64,000 nucleotides of DNA from Burkholderiales bacterium (lineage in GTDB: Bacteria > Pseudomonadota > Gammaproteobacteria > Burkholderiales > Burkholderiaceae_C), in the NCBI GenBank assembly GCA_003963115.1, contig RXJQ01000020.1, positions 53,433-117,432 on the forward strand. The letters run 5' to 3'. A program made the position numbers and the translations under genes. Under the pieces are notes generated by a model that saw nothing but the letters and a program-made list of their open reading frames with translations, was not told the DNA's origin and made no database searches. Shown here one piece after another: positions 1 through 7,942 of the stretch; position 1 is the stretch's first letter, and each line of letters opens with the position of its first letter.

Positions 1-1
1 G

Positions 2-271
2 CTCCTGTCCAAGCTGGGCCTCTTCGGCCTGATCCGCAAGACCAGCTTCTTCCAGGACATCATCCTGCAGAACCTGGGCTGGACGCCCTACACGCAGTTG
101 GCCAACCTCACCGGCCGTCCGGCCATGTCCGTGCCGCTGTACTGGACGCCTCAGGGCGTGCCGCTGGGCGTGCAGTTCGTCGGCCCGGTCAATTCCGAGG
201 GCCTGCTGCTGCAATTGGCAGCGCAGCTTGAGCGGGTCCGCCCATGGTTCGACAAACGGCCAAATCTGTGA
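2..271 (+). CDS. Amidase family protein, C-terminal fragment
   Basis: This is the last 89 codons of a gene entering from the left edge, read in the frame that ends at TGA 269-271. The protein end carries the features of the amidase-signature family (GatA and relatives): a segment NLTGRPAMSVPL, then a G-V-P-L-G-V-Q-F-V-G-P stretch, then a helix LLLQLAAQLERVRPW. These enzymes hydrolyse carboxamides through a Ser-Ser-Lys triad, which would lie upstream, outside the window. The substrate cannot be inferred from the tail, and a GatA role is unlikely to be decidable here. No terminator is visible before argA. Confidence 0.8.
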   Translation, partial: LLSKLGLFGLIRKTSFFQDIILQNLGWTPYTQLANLTGRPAMSVPLYWTPQGVPLGVQFVGPVNSEGLLLQLAAQLERVRPWFDKRPNL

Positions 272-404
272 CCGACGGGGCAGCGCGTGGTGCGCCATGC
301 GTGTGGGGACAGCGCATTGCCCGTAACATTACGGCTTGACGCACCCTTTTGCCTCATTTCCTGCCTCTTTTCCTGCCCCCTGCCCCTTTTCCACATCCTG
401 ATTG

Positions 405-1787
405 ATGGACCTGGTCTTCCCCCACACCTTCGTGCCCTGGTTTCGCTCCGTGGCACCCCACATCCACGCGCACCGGGGCAAGACTTTCGTCGTCGGCCTG
501 TCTGGCGAGCTGATCGCGGCCGGCAAACTCGAGAGCTTCGTGCAGGACCTGGCCCTGATGCAGGCCATGGGGATCAAGATCGTGCTGGCCCACGGTTTTC
601 GCCCGCAGCTGGAAGAGCAGTTGCGCGCCAAGGGGCAGGAGTCCAAATTCAGCCACGGCATGCGCATCACCGACCCGGTGGCGCTGGACTGCGCCCAGGA
701 AGCGGCCGGGCAATTGCGTTATGAAATCGAAGCGGCCTTCTCGCTGGGGCTCCCCAACACACCCATGGCCGGCGCATCCGTCAGCGTGATCTCGGGCAAC
801 TTCGTCACCGCGCGGCCAGTGGGCATCGTCGATGGCGTGGACTTCATGCACACCGGCCTGGTTCGCAAGATCGACGCCATGGCCGTGCGCCGTGCCATCG
901 ACACCGGTGCCCTGGTCATGCTCTCGCCATTTGGTTTCTCGCACACCGGCGAGGCCTTCAACCTCAGCATGGAAGACGTGGCCACCAGCGCCGCCATCGC
1001 CTTGCAGGCCGACAAGCTGATCTTCGTGACCGAGGTGCGTGGCATCTTGCAAAGCATCGTGGCCGAGCCCGCCAAGGCCGCCGAGCTGGAAGCCAAGCAG
1101 CACGACCCCGACGTCGAGATCGACCAGGAGCTCGCGCTGGCCGACGCCAAGCGCCTGCTGGGTGCCCTGCCCAACCCCTTGCAGCCGACCGACACGGCCT
1201 ACTACCTTCAGCATGCCGTCAAGGCCAGCGAAGGGGGCGTGGAGCGCGTGCACATCATCCCCTTCAAGGTCGATGGCGCCCTGCTGATGGAGGTGTTCAC
1301 GCATGATGGCGTGGGCACCATGATCGTCGACGAAAAACTCGAAAGCCTGCGCGAAGCCACCCCAGACGACGTGGGTGGCATCCTGCAACTGATCGAACCC
1401 TTCGAGCAAGACGGCACCCTGGTCAAGCGCAGCCGCACCGAGATCGAACGCGACGCGGCCCAGTACACCGTGATCGAGCACGACGGCGTGATCTTCGGCT
1501 GTGCGGCGCTCTACCCCTTCCCCGAAGCCGGCACCGGCGAAATGGCCGCGCTCACGATCTCGCCGAGCGTCCAGGGCCAGGGCGACGGCGAACGCATCCT
1601 CAAGCGAATCGAGCAACGCGCTCGGGCAATGGGCCTGTCCACGCTGTTTGTATTGACCACGCGTACCATGCACTGGTTCATCAAGCGCGGCTTCGCGCCG
1701 GTCGATCCCGCCTGGTTGCCCGAGGCCCGCAAGCGCAGCTACAAGTGGGACCGGCGCTCGCAGGTGCTGGTCAAGCCACTCAAGTAA
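405..1787 (+). CDS. argA: Amino-acid N-acetyltransferase (N-acetylglutamate synthase)
   Basis: ArgA acetylates L-glutamate with acetyl-CoA, the first committed step of arginine synthesis, in the cytoplasm. The 460-residue protein has the classical order: an amino-acid-kinase fold domain (about residues 1-290, with [13 protein letters not shown] near the start) followed by a GNAT acetyltransferase domain (about 325-450, with the acetyl-CoA loop around [12 protein letters not shown]). Length fits the proteobacterial bifunctional-like type. A TTG sits directly before the ATG at 405, so the start may be 402; neither has a clear Shine-Dalgarno. In this family the kinase domain binds arginine for feedback inhibition. 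The small gene at 1814 follows after 26 bases. Confidence 0.95.
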   Translation: MDLVFPHTFVPWFRSVAPHIHAHRGKTFVVGLSGELIAAGKLESFVQDLALMQAMGIKIVLAHGFRPQLEEQLRAKGQESKFSHGMRITDPVALDCAQEAAGQLRYEIEAAFSLGLPNTPMAGASVSVISGNFVTARPVGIVDGVDFMHTGLVRKIDAMAVRRAIDTGALVMLSPFGFSHTGEAFNLSMEDVATSAAIALQADKLIFVTEVRGILQSIVAEPAKAAELEAKQHDPDVEIDQELALADAKRLLGALPNPLQPTDTAYYLQHAVKASEGGVERVHIIPFKVDGALLMEVFTHDGVGTMIVDEKLESLREATPDDVGGILQLIEPFEQDGTLVKRSRTEIERDAAQYTVIEHDGVIFGCAALYPFPEAGTGEMAALTISPSVQGQGDGERILKRIEQRARAMGLSTLFVLTTRTMHWFIKRGFAPVDPAWLPEARKRSYKWDRRSQVLVKPLK

Positions 1788-1813
1788 TCGATTTTTCTTT
1801 CTGGACCGACAAC

Positions 1814-2086
1814 ATGGCACGCACGATTTTCTGCAAGCACCTCAACAAGGAAGGCGAAGGCCTGGACTTTGCACCCTACCCCGGTGAACTCGGCAAGCGC
1901 ATCTACAACGAGATCAGCAAGGAAGCCTGGCAGATGTGGATGAAGCACCAGACCATGCTGGTCAACGAAAACCGCCTGAACCTGGCCGACGCCCGTGCCC
2001 GCCAATACCTGGCGCGCCAGATGGAGCAGTTCTTCTTCGGCGCCGGTGCCGAGCAGGTACAAGGTTATGTGCCGCCGTCTCAGTGA
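1814..2086 (+). CDS. yggX: Probable Fe(II)-trafficking / oxidative damage protection protein
   Basis: This 90-residue cytoplasmic protein begins [19 protein letters not shown] and matches the YggX family along its full length, with the single conserved Cys7. YggX proteins are linked to iron trafficking and protection of Fe-S clusters from superoxide. The start was set at ATG 1814 because the family begins with this short MxRxVxC motif; the longer open frame upstream overlaps argA. It lies 26 bases after argA and is closed by a strong terminator, so it is probably co-transcribed with argA. Confidence 0.95.
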   Translation: MARTIFCKHLNKEGEGLDFAPYPGELGKRIYNEISKEAWQMWMKHQTMLVNENRLNLADARARQYLARQMEQFFFGAGAEQVQGYVPPSQ

Positions 2087-2111
2087 GCACCGCCAGGCGT
2101 CAGGCCAACAG

Positions 2112-2142
2112 AAAAAGCCGGGATCGATGCCCGGCTTTTTTT
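2112..2142 (+). terminator. Rho-independent terminator after yggX
   Basis: An AAAAAGCCGGG arm pairs with CCCGGCTTTTT across a 7-base loop and is followed by further T residues. The A/T symmetry means it can also act on the minus strand, where it lies just past the end of the convergent PEP-CTERM gene. Confidence 0.9.
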
Positions 2143-2159
2143 CGTTCGGGACAGGTGAA

Positions 2160-2825
2160 TCACTCAGCCGACACGGAGATGCGGCGGCGCCCGATCAGGC
2201 CCACCACACACAGCGCAGCCAGTGCAATGGCGCCCGTGCTCGGCTCCGGAACCGGCGCGATGTTCAGGTTGCCGCCATAGCTGCCACCGAAGCCGCCGGC
2301 GATCGTGCCGCGGAACTCCAGCGCATAGCGGGCACCGGCCTGCAGATCCACGTTCTGGAACAGCACCGTGGTGCCCGTCACGCCGGGAGCCAGCAAGGTG
2401 GTGGACGTCCATGCCTGAATAGGCGTGCCGCTGCTGGGCAGACCCGTGGTCAGCGAAGCCACGCCCGCGTCCAGCTTGTACAGGCGAGCCGAGAAGTTCT
2501 GCAGGCTCAGGAAGCTGCCCATGTCGATGGTCACCGCAGCCGCATCAAAGTTGGCCTGCGGCGAGGTCGGCAGGCTGAACAGGAAATCATCATAGAAGTA
2601 GGACTTGCCACCAATTGTCGCGAACACCACGGGCGTACCATCTTGCGAGGTGAAGCCGTTGGCTTGTGACCCCGAGAAGGTGTTGCCAATGCTGTGCGTG
2701 AAAGGCAGCACGATGCTGCCATAGTCGGCGACGAGGTGGTTGGCCGGGTCGGCGAAGGCGGGCGTGGCGCTGAGGGCAGACAGGAGGCCCAAAACGGCCA
2801 CCGTCGCGGTACGGATCTGGAACAT
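2160..2825 (-). CDS. PEP-CTERM sorting domain-containing protein
   Basis: The 221-residue product has an N-terminal signal peptide (MFQIRTATVAVLGLLSALSA, cleavage near AFA) and a C-terminal PEP-CTERM sorting signal: VPEPSTGA, a hydrophobic helix, then the basic tail GRRR. Such proteins are exported, recognised by exosortase (EpsH) and usually displayed at the cell surface or in exopolysaccharide. The middle resembles the secreted beta-rich FxDxA-type PEP-CTERM proteins (FDAAAVTIDMG, LYKLDAGVASLTTG). The ATG at 2825 was chosen because AAGGAG precedes it and the signal peptide starts there, although the frame stays open to 3035. No exosortase gene is in the window. Confidence 0.88.
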   Translation of the reverse strand: MFQIRTATVAVLGLLSALSATPAFADPANHLVADYGSIVLPFTHSIGNTFSGSQANGFTSQDGTPVVFATIGGKSYFYDDFLFSLPTSPQANFDAAAVTIDMGSFLSLQNFSARLYKLDAGVASLTTGLPSSGTPIQAWTSTTLLAPGVTGTTVLFQNVDLQAGARYALEFRGTIAGGFGGSYGGNLNIAPVPEPSTGAIALAALCVVGLIGRRRISVSAE

Positions 2826-2830
2826 TGAGC

Positions 2831-2865
2831 ACTCCTTGAACATACGGTCTGGACTGTGTTCAAGG
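2831..2865 (-). promoter_or_regulatory. Inverted repeat overlapping the PEP-CTERM gene RBS
   Basis: Arms CCTTGAACA (2834-2842) and TGTTCAAGG (2857-2865) form a perfect 9-bp inverted repeat with a 14-base spacer. On the minus-strand transcript the downstream arm ends in AAGGAG, the likely Shine-Dalgarno of the gene starting at 2825. It may be a DNA operator or an RNA hairpin that masks the ribosome site. Confidence 0.55.
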
Positions 2866-3133
2866 ATAGAAATGGCCCGTGTCAGGCGTTCGATTGCATC
2901 ACGCAGGATACGCAGGTTGAACAGGCCCTGCCAGAAGTAAGAACGTTGACAGCATGAGCCGCCACATGAGCCGATCGACACCTGCCGATTGACGCAAACC
3001 CGGATTGCGTCACGCGTGAATGCGGGAGCAGACAAACCCTGAGCCGGCGCGAAATAGCAAGAAACGGTTATCGCTCTAACGCATGCTCTTGAGGATGATT
3101 AACCGACAAGCGCTTCAGGGCGACTCCCTCAAC
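2866..3133. other. Divergent intergenic region
   Basis: This spacer separates the minus-strand PEP-CTERM gene from the plus-strand GDSL gene. I see no credible coding sequence in it; the open frames that enter it lack ribosome sites and family features. It must contain both promoters, but I could not identify convincing -35/-10 pairs or a sigma-54 site. Confidence 0.5.
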
Positions 3134-4306
3134 ATGAAGAAAAAAACCAGGCTTCGCCGCCTCTTCGCGGCGTCCATTCTGGCTGCCAGCGGCCTGTCTC
3201 CCGCTCAAGCCCAACTGCAACTCCCTCCGCTGCTGCTGGCCGCCACGGGCCAGGTCAGCGGTGTGGTCCTCACGCCAGCTTTGATGGCCACCATCGGCGC
3301 CAGCCCCACGCTGTGGAACGGCCTGATCAACGTGGCCACGCCCTATATGGCGCCCTACTCCGAAGAGCTGCGCCAGCTGGCGATCAAGAAGGCGCCTCGC
3401 CTCAAGCCCGTGGCAGCAGCGCCCACACCAGCGGCGCAGGTCTTTGCCAACAGCTACAGCCAGATCTTCTCGTTTGGCGACAGCATGAGCGACACCGGCA
3501 ATCTGTACGCGCAGATGCGGGCCAATGGCGGCGGTGGCCTGCCCACCTCGCCCAACTACGCCGGCCGCTTCTCGAATGGCCCGGTGGTGCTGGAAGCCAT
3601 GGCCAATGCACTGAACGTGCCACTGGTGAACTATGCCTTCGCGGGTGCGCGCTCCGGTACAGGCAATCTGGTGCCGGTCTATGGCATGCAAAAGGGCATG
3701 CTCAACCAGATCCAGGACTTGCTGGACAACCAGCCTACCAGCGTATCGAAGCTCGATGCCAATGCCCTGTATGTGCTGTGGACCGGCCCTGATGACTACT
3801 ACTCGGACGGCAATGTCTTCAACCCCGCCATCACGGCCAGCATCATCAGTGACATCCAGCAAGGCATGATCAGGCTGTACCAGCGTGGCGCCCGGCACTT
3901 CTTCGTGCCGCAGATGCCCGACCTCAGCATCACGCCGTCAGCCCACAACCACAATAACGGCCTGGGCAACTATCTGGTCAACGCCAAGGCCCGCAGCGCT
4001 GAAATGGCCACCGCCTTGAACGCCATGCTCCAGAACTTCGCACGCAGCTACCCTCAGTCCACGGTGCGTACCTTCGAGACCTACACGTATTCGCAGACAC
4101 GGCTGACGCAGGCCGCAGCCGAGGGCTTCAATGTGACCGAGGCCTGCTACAACCCGAAGTTTCTGGGCATCCCCGGCCCGGTGTGCGACAAGCCCGACCT
4201 GCACCTGTTCTGGGACGGCAACCACCCCACCAAGGCCGGCTCAATCGTGATCGGCACCGACTTCGCCAAGGCACTGGTCGGCAACGCGCCCTTCCCCTCG
4301 CGCTGA
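3134..4306 (+). CDS. Secreted SGNH/GDSL-family esterase or phospholipase
   Basis: The 390-residue protein begins with a signal peptide (MKKKTRLRRLF, hydrophobic core, cleavage after AQAQ) and then carries the GDSL block I motif FSFGDSMSDTGN with nucleophile Ser117. Block V (DGNHPT) with the catalytic Asp and His lies near the C-terminus. This is the arrangement of the COG3240 lipase/haemolysin-like group, which hydrolyse acyl esters of lipids outside the cytoplasm. The ATG at 3134 is preferred over 3083 because the lysine-rich signal peptide starts there. It converges on the minus-strand block and shares a hairpin with it. Confidence 0.88.
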   Translation: MKKKTRLRRLFAASILAASGLSPAQAQLQLPPLLLAATGQVSGVVLTPALMATIGASPTLWNGLINVATPYMAPYSEELRQLAIKKAPRLKPVAAAPTPAAQVFANSYSQIFSFGDSMSDTGNLYAQMRANGGGGLPTSPNYAGRFSNGPVVLEAMANALNVPLVNYAFAGARSGTGNLVPVYGMQKGMLNQIQDLLDNQPTSVSKLDANALYVLWTGPDDYYSDGNVFNPAITASIISDIQQGMIRLYQRGARHFFVPQMPDLSITPSAHNHNNGLGNYLVNAKARSAEMATALNAMLQNFARSYPQSTVRTFETYTYSQTRLTQAAAEGFNVTEACYNPKFLGIPGPVCDKPDLHLFWDGNHPTKAGSIVIGTDFAKALVGNAPFPSR

Positions 4307-4324
4307 GGAGGTCTGCCTCCTCAG
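4303..4324. terminator. Hairpin between convergent genes containing both stop codons
   Basis: CTGAGGAGG (4303-4311) and CCTCCTCAG (4316-4324) form a perfect 9-bp stem with loop TCTG. The stop codons of the GDSL gene (TGA 4304-4306) and of the alpha-E gene (reverse-strand TGA at 4321-4323) both lie inside the stem. There is no U-tract, so it may block or stabilise transcript ends from both sides and not be a classical terminator. Confidence 0.5.
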
Positions 4325-5385
4325 ACCGTCGTGGGCATCAGGAAGTCTCGGCTGATGCCATAGCCCAGGTCGCCCACGCGGTCGAGGAACTGCGTGAGGT
4401 AGGCGTGCAGGCCGGTCGCGACGATCTCGTCGATGCGGCTGAACTGAAGATCCGCGCGCAGACGGCCGGCGCGGCGCAGGGTCTCGTGGCTGTGGTCATT
4501 GGCCACGGCGCGCAGGTTGCTCACGACCTCGTCCATGCAGAACACCAATGAGCGCGGCATCTCGGCGCGCAGGATCAGCAACTCGGCCACCTTCTCGGGG
4601 CGGATGACGTTGCGGTAGACCTTGCGGTAAACCTCGAAGGCCGAGACGCTGCGCAGCACGGCGGACCAATGGTAGAAGTCCACTTCCTTGCTTTCGTTGC
4701 CGACACCCGAACCGAAGAACTCGGTGTTGCGGGCATGGAACTTCACGTCCAGCAAGCGTGCGGTGTTGTCGGCGCGTTCGAGGAAGGTGCCGATGCGCTG
4801 GAAGTGGAAGGACTCGTCCTGCAGCATGGTGCCCAGGGTCACGCCGCGCGAAAGGTGCGAGCGGAACTTGACCCACTCGAACAACTCGGCAGGGTCCTTG
4901 GCCAGGGCATTGGATTTGACCAGGCGGTTGTACTCCAGCCAGGTCTGGTTCATGGTCTCCCAGACCTCGGTGGTCAGCGCGCCTCGCACGGCACGGGCGT
5001 TCTCACGCGCGGCCCGCAGGCAATTGAGGATGCTCGATGGGTTGGAGGCATCCGTCACCATGAAATCCATCACGTCGCGGGCGTTGATGGTCTCGAATTT
5101 GGAGAGGTACTCCTGGGTCAGCTCACTGATGCCCAACAGGCCACGCCAGCCTGCTTGCGCTGCCTCGCTGGACTGCGGCAGCAGCGAGGTCTGGTAGTTG
5201 ACGTCGAGCAGACGCGCGGTGTTTTCTGCACGCTCCATGTAGCGTGCCATCCAGAAGAGGTGGTCAGCGGTACGCGACAGCATGGGCTTGGTCTCCAGGT
5301 GCGAGGCATTGCTGACGCGCAAGGCCCCGGTGGCGGTCTCGATCAAATGCGATGGGAGGTGATTCTCGATGCGCTCGTTGAGCAT
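4321..5385 (-). CDS. Alpha-E domain-containing protein (COG2307)
   Basis: The protein is an all-helical alpha-E (DUF403) protein with the family start motif LSRTADHLFWMARYMERAENTARLLDV. The family has no firmly established activity; it almost always accompanies circularly permuted ATP-grasp and transglutaminase genes and is predicted to act in peptide synthesis or modification. The GTG/ATG choice matters: ATG 5385 has GGAGG seven bases upstream, whereas the family core starts at Met 5283. I kept 5385, which adds 34 residues of unknown role. It lies 36 bases after the ATP-grasp gene and is surely in its operon. Confidence 0.9.
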   Translation of the reverse strand: MLNERIENHLPSHLIETATGALRVSNASHLETKPMLSRTADHLFWMARYMERAENTARLLDVNYQTSLLPQSSEAAQAGWRGLLGISELTQEYLSKFETINARDVMDFMVTDASNPSSILNCLRAARENARAVRGALTTEVWETMNQTWLEYNRLVKSNALAKDPAELFEWVKFRSHLSRGVTLGTMLQDESFHFQRIGTFLERADNTARLLDVKFHARNTEFFGSGVGNESKEVDFYHWSAVLRSVSAFEVYRKVYRNVIRPEKVAELLILRAEMPRSLVFCMDEVVSNLRAVANDHSHETLRRAGRLRADLQFSRIDEIVATGLHAYLTQFLDRVGDLGYGISRDFLMPTTV

Positions 5386-5421
5386 GGTGTGTCCTCCGTT
5401 CCAAATTTGGCAGTGGCAGGT

Positions 5422-6855
5422 TCAGGTCTCCAACACCCAGGTGTCCTTGGTACCGCCGCCTTGCGAGCTGTTGACCACCAGCGAGCCTTCCTTCAAGGCC
5501 ACGCGGGTCAGGCCGCCGGGCACCATCTGCACCGTCTTGCCTGACAGTACGAAGGGCCGCAGGTCGATGTGGCGTGGCGCGATGCCGGACTCGACGAAGG
5601 TCGGGCAGGTCGACAGCGACAGCGTGGGCTGCGCGATGTAGTTGGTGGGGTTGGTCATGAGCACCTCGCGGAACGCCTCGACCTCGGCCTTGGTCGCTGC
5701 AGGCCCCACCAGCATGCCGTAGCCCCCGGCCCCATGGACCTCTTTGACGACGAGGTCGGCGAGGTTGTCCAGCGTGTACTTGAGGTCGTCCTTCTCACGG
5801 CAGATGTAGGTCGGCACGTTCTGCAGGATGGGCTTTTCGCCCAGATAGAACTCGATCATCTTGGGCACATAGGGGTAGATGGACTTGTCGTCCGCGATCC
5901 CGGTGCCAAAGGCATTGGCGAGGGTCACGTTGCCGGCACGGTAGGCGCGCAGCATGCCGGGCACGCCCAGACTCGAGTCCTTGCGGAAGACCTCGGGGTC
6001 CATGAAGTCGTCGTCCAGCCGGCGGTAGATCACGTCCACGCGCTGCGGGCCACGGGTGGTTCGCATGTAGACGAAATCGTCCTTGACGAAGAGGTCCTTG
6101 CCTTCCACCAGCTCGATGCCCATCTGCTGCGCCAGGAAGGCGTGCTCGAAGTAGGCCGAGTTGTACATGCCCGGCGTGAGCACCACGGCCGTGGGCTCGT
6201 TGACCGAAGCCGGCGCCATGGCACGCAGGGTGTCGAGCAGCAGGTCGGGGTAATGCGCAACCGGCGCAATGCGGTGTTCGGCGAACAGGTCCGGGAACAG
6301 GCGCATCATCATCTTGCGGTTTTCGAGCATGTAGCTCACGCCGCTGGGCACGCGCAGATTGTCTTCGAGCACATAGTAGGTGCCCGAGCCATCGGGGTTG
6401 CAGGCCCGCACGATGTCAATGCCAGCGATGATCGAGTAGATGCCACCGGGCACCTTGAGGTCGACCATCTCCTTGCGGAACTGGGCGTTGTTGAGCACGG
6501 GTTCCGACGGGATGACGCCGGCCTTGAGGATCTCCTGGCCGTGGTAGACGTCTTCCAGGAAGCGGTTGAGCGCTGTGACGCGCTGCCTGAGGCCTTTTTC
6601 CATCTCGCGCCACTCGGAAGCCGGGATGATGCGCGGGATCAGGTCGAAGGGGATGAGGCGTTCGGTGCCGGCACCGTCTTCGTCCTTGTCGCCATACACC
6701 GCGAAGGTGATGCCGACTCGTCTGAAGATCATTTCCGCCTCTTCTCGCCGCGAGGCCATCAACTCGCGGGGCTGGCGACCAAGCCAGCGGTCGTAAGTTT
6801 TGTAGTGATCGCGCACCTGGGCGCTGCTCACATGCATCTCGTCGAAGAATCGCAT
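5422..6855 (-). CDS. Circularly permuted type 2 ATP-grasp protein (COG2308)
   Basis: The 477-residue protein starts MRFFDEMH and shows the conserved core YVLEDNLRVPSGVSYMLENR of the circularly permuted ATP-grasp family, plus the C-terminal LRPFVLSGKTVQMVPGGLTRVA segment. ATP-grasp enzymes make carboxylate-amine bonds through acyl phosphates, so a peptide ligase role is predicted, but the substrate is unknown. The open frame extends to 6948; ATG 6855 is chosen by homology and has only a weak ribosome site. It is transcribed ahead of the alpha-E gene, the usual partner. Confidence 0.9.
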   Translation of the reverse strand: MRFFDEMHVSSAQVRDHYKTYDRWLGRQPRELMASRREEAEMIFRRVGITFAVYGDKDEDGAGTERLIPFDLIPRIIPASEWREMEKGLRQRVTALNRFLEDVYHGQEILKAGVIPSEPVLNNAQFRKEMVDLKVPGGIYSIIAGIDIVRACNPDGSGTYYVLEDNLRVPSGVSYMLENRKMMMRLFPDLFAEHRIAPVAHYPDLLLDTLRAMAPASVNEPTAVVLTPGMYNSAYFEHAFLAQQMGIELVEGKDLFVKDDFVYMRTTRGPQRVDVIYRRLDDDFMDPEVFRKDSSLGVPGMLRAYRAGNVTLANAFGTGIADDKSIYPYVPKMIEFYLGEKPILQNVPTYICREKDDLKYTLDNLADLVVKEVHGAGGYGMLVGPAATKAEVEAFREVLMTNPTNYIAQPTLSLSTCPTFVESGIAPRHIDLRPFVLSGKTVQMVPGGLTRVALKEGSLVVNSSQGGGTKDTWVLET

Positions 6856-6994
6856 CGGTTGGCCCTGCGAAGGGTTATGTGAAGCTGCGGTCAACTCCAT
6901 CATGCACAGAGTGTGCCAGGGGCCGAGCCCCAAGCCATGCGGTGGCACAGGTTTCGGGCGCGCGCACCATCATGCACCGCCTCACAGGGCAAAT

Positions 6995-7942
6995 CTAGGC
7001 CACATTGGTGCAAGCTGGGCTCTTCCGGACAGGCTCGTCCAGCAAGCGGGTGCTCACCCGCACCAACAAGGTGTGTTCACCGCCACCGCGGATGACCCCG
7101 CGCAAGGGCGTGACGTCCCCAAAATCGCGCCCATGCGCCACCCTGACGTGGTGAATGTCAGGCACACAGTCGTTGGTTGGGTCGAGATCCAGCCATTCCT
7201 GGGCACCGGTCAGGCCCAGTCCGGGGATCCAGACGCTCACCCAGGCGTGCGAGGCATCGGCACCAAGCAGTGGCGCCTGGCCTGGCGGCGGCCGGGTCAG
7301 CAGATAGCCGCTCACGTAACGCCCCGCCAGGCCGCAGGCCCGCAGGCAGCCGAGCATGAGATGGGCGAAGTCCTGGCACACGCCCTTGCGTTGCAGGAAG
7401 ACGTCCAGGACAGGGGTGGAGATGTCGGTGGAGGCCGGCGCGTAATCGAAGTCCTCATGGATGCGGTTCATGAGTTCGATCGCGGCCTCGGCCAATGGCC
7501 GGTCATCGTGCAGCGATACCTGGGCATACTCGCGCAAGGCTGTCAGACAGGGTACGTAGGGCGAGGCGTAGACGAACTCGGCGGCGGGCTGGAATGGCGC
7601 ATGTGCGCGGTAGGACAGCATGGTCCGCACCTCGCCACAGGTCGGGCCTTGATCGGGTTCCAAACCCGCGTAGCGCGAGGCGACAGTCACCTGGCTGCGC
7701 GCCATCACACGCAACTGGTTGTGGGCGAAATGCAGCGCGAAGTAGGCGCGGCTGTTGCCATGGTTGTCACGGCGGGTGCTGTGCTGCGAGGGCGTGGGGC
7801 TGACCGACATGTCGAACACCTCCAGCCGCTGGCCCTCATCGCTCAAAGGCCTCAGGCAGGCAATGTGCTGCGCCTGCTCCACCGGGTTGCTGTAATCGTA
7901 AACCGTCTCGTGCTCGACGGACAGACGCGCGACATCGCTCAT
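6995..7942 (-). CDS. Transglutaminase-like cysteine protease family protein
   Basis: The 315-residue protein has an N-terminal beta-rich bacterial transglutaminase-like domain (VEHETVYDYSNPVEQAQHIACLRP) and a catalytic transglutaminase core: RKGVCQDFAHLML (Cys), DASHAWVSVW (His) and WLDLDPTND (Asp). Proteins of this type may cleave or crosslink peptides; no substrate is known. The start ATG overlaps the stop of the fused ATP-grasp/alpha-E gene as ATGA (7939-7942), a sign of translational coupling. It lies 139 bases before the separate ATP-grasp gene and is probably in the same transcript. Confidence 0.92.
   Translation of the reverse strand: MSDVARLSVEHETVYDYSNPVEQAQHIACLRPLSDEGQRLEVFDMSVSPTPSQHSTRRDNHGNSRAYFALHFAHNQLRVMARSQVTVASRYAGLEPDQGPTCGEVRTMLSYRAHAPFQPAAEFVYASPYVPCLTALREYAQVSLHDDRPLAEAAIELMNRIHEDFDYAPASTDISTPVLDVFLQRKGVCQDFAHLMLGCLRACGLAGRYVSGYLLTRPPPGQAPLLGADASHAWVSVWIPGLGLTGAQEWLDLDPTNDCVPDIHHVRVAHGRDFGDVTPLRGVIRGGGEHTLLVRVSTRLLDEPVRKSPACTNVA

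Noticed and set aside
354..1820. A 488-codon minus-strand open frame over argA
   Set aside because: argA on the plus strand has complete family motifs; the reverse frame is a composition artefact.
2866..3060. Possible sigma-54 promoter upstream of the PEP-CTERM gene
   Set aside because: TGGC-containing stretches exist, but the GG to GC distance is 8 or the -12 GC is missing, so the strict spacing is not met.
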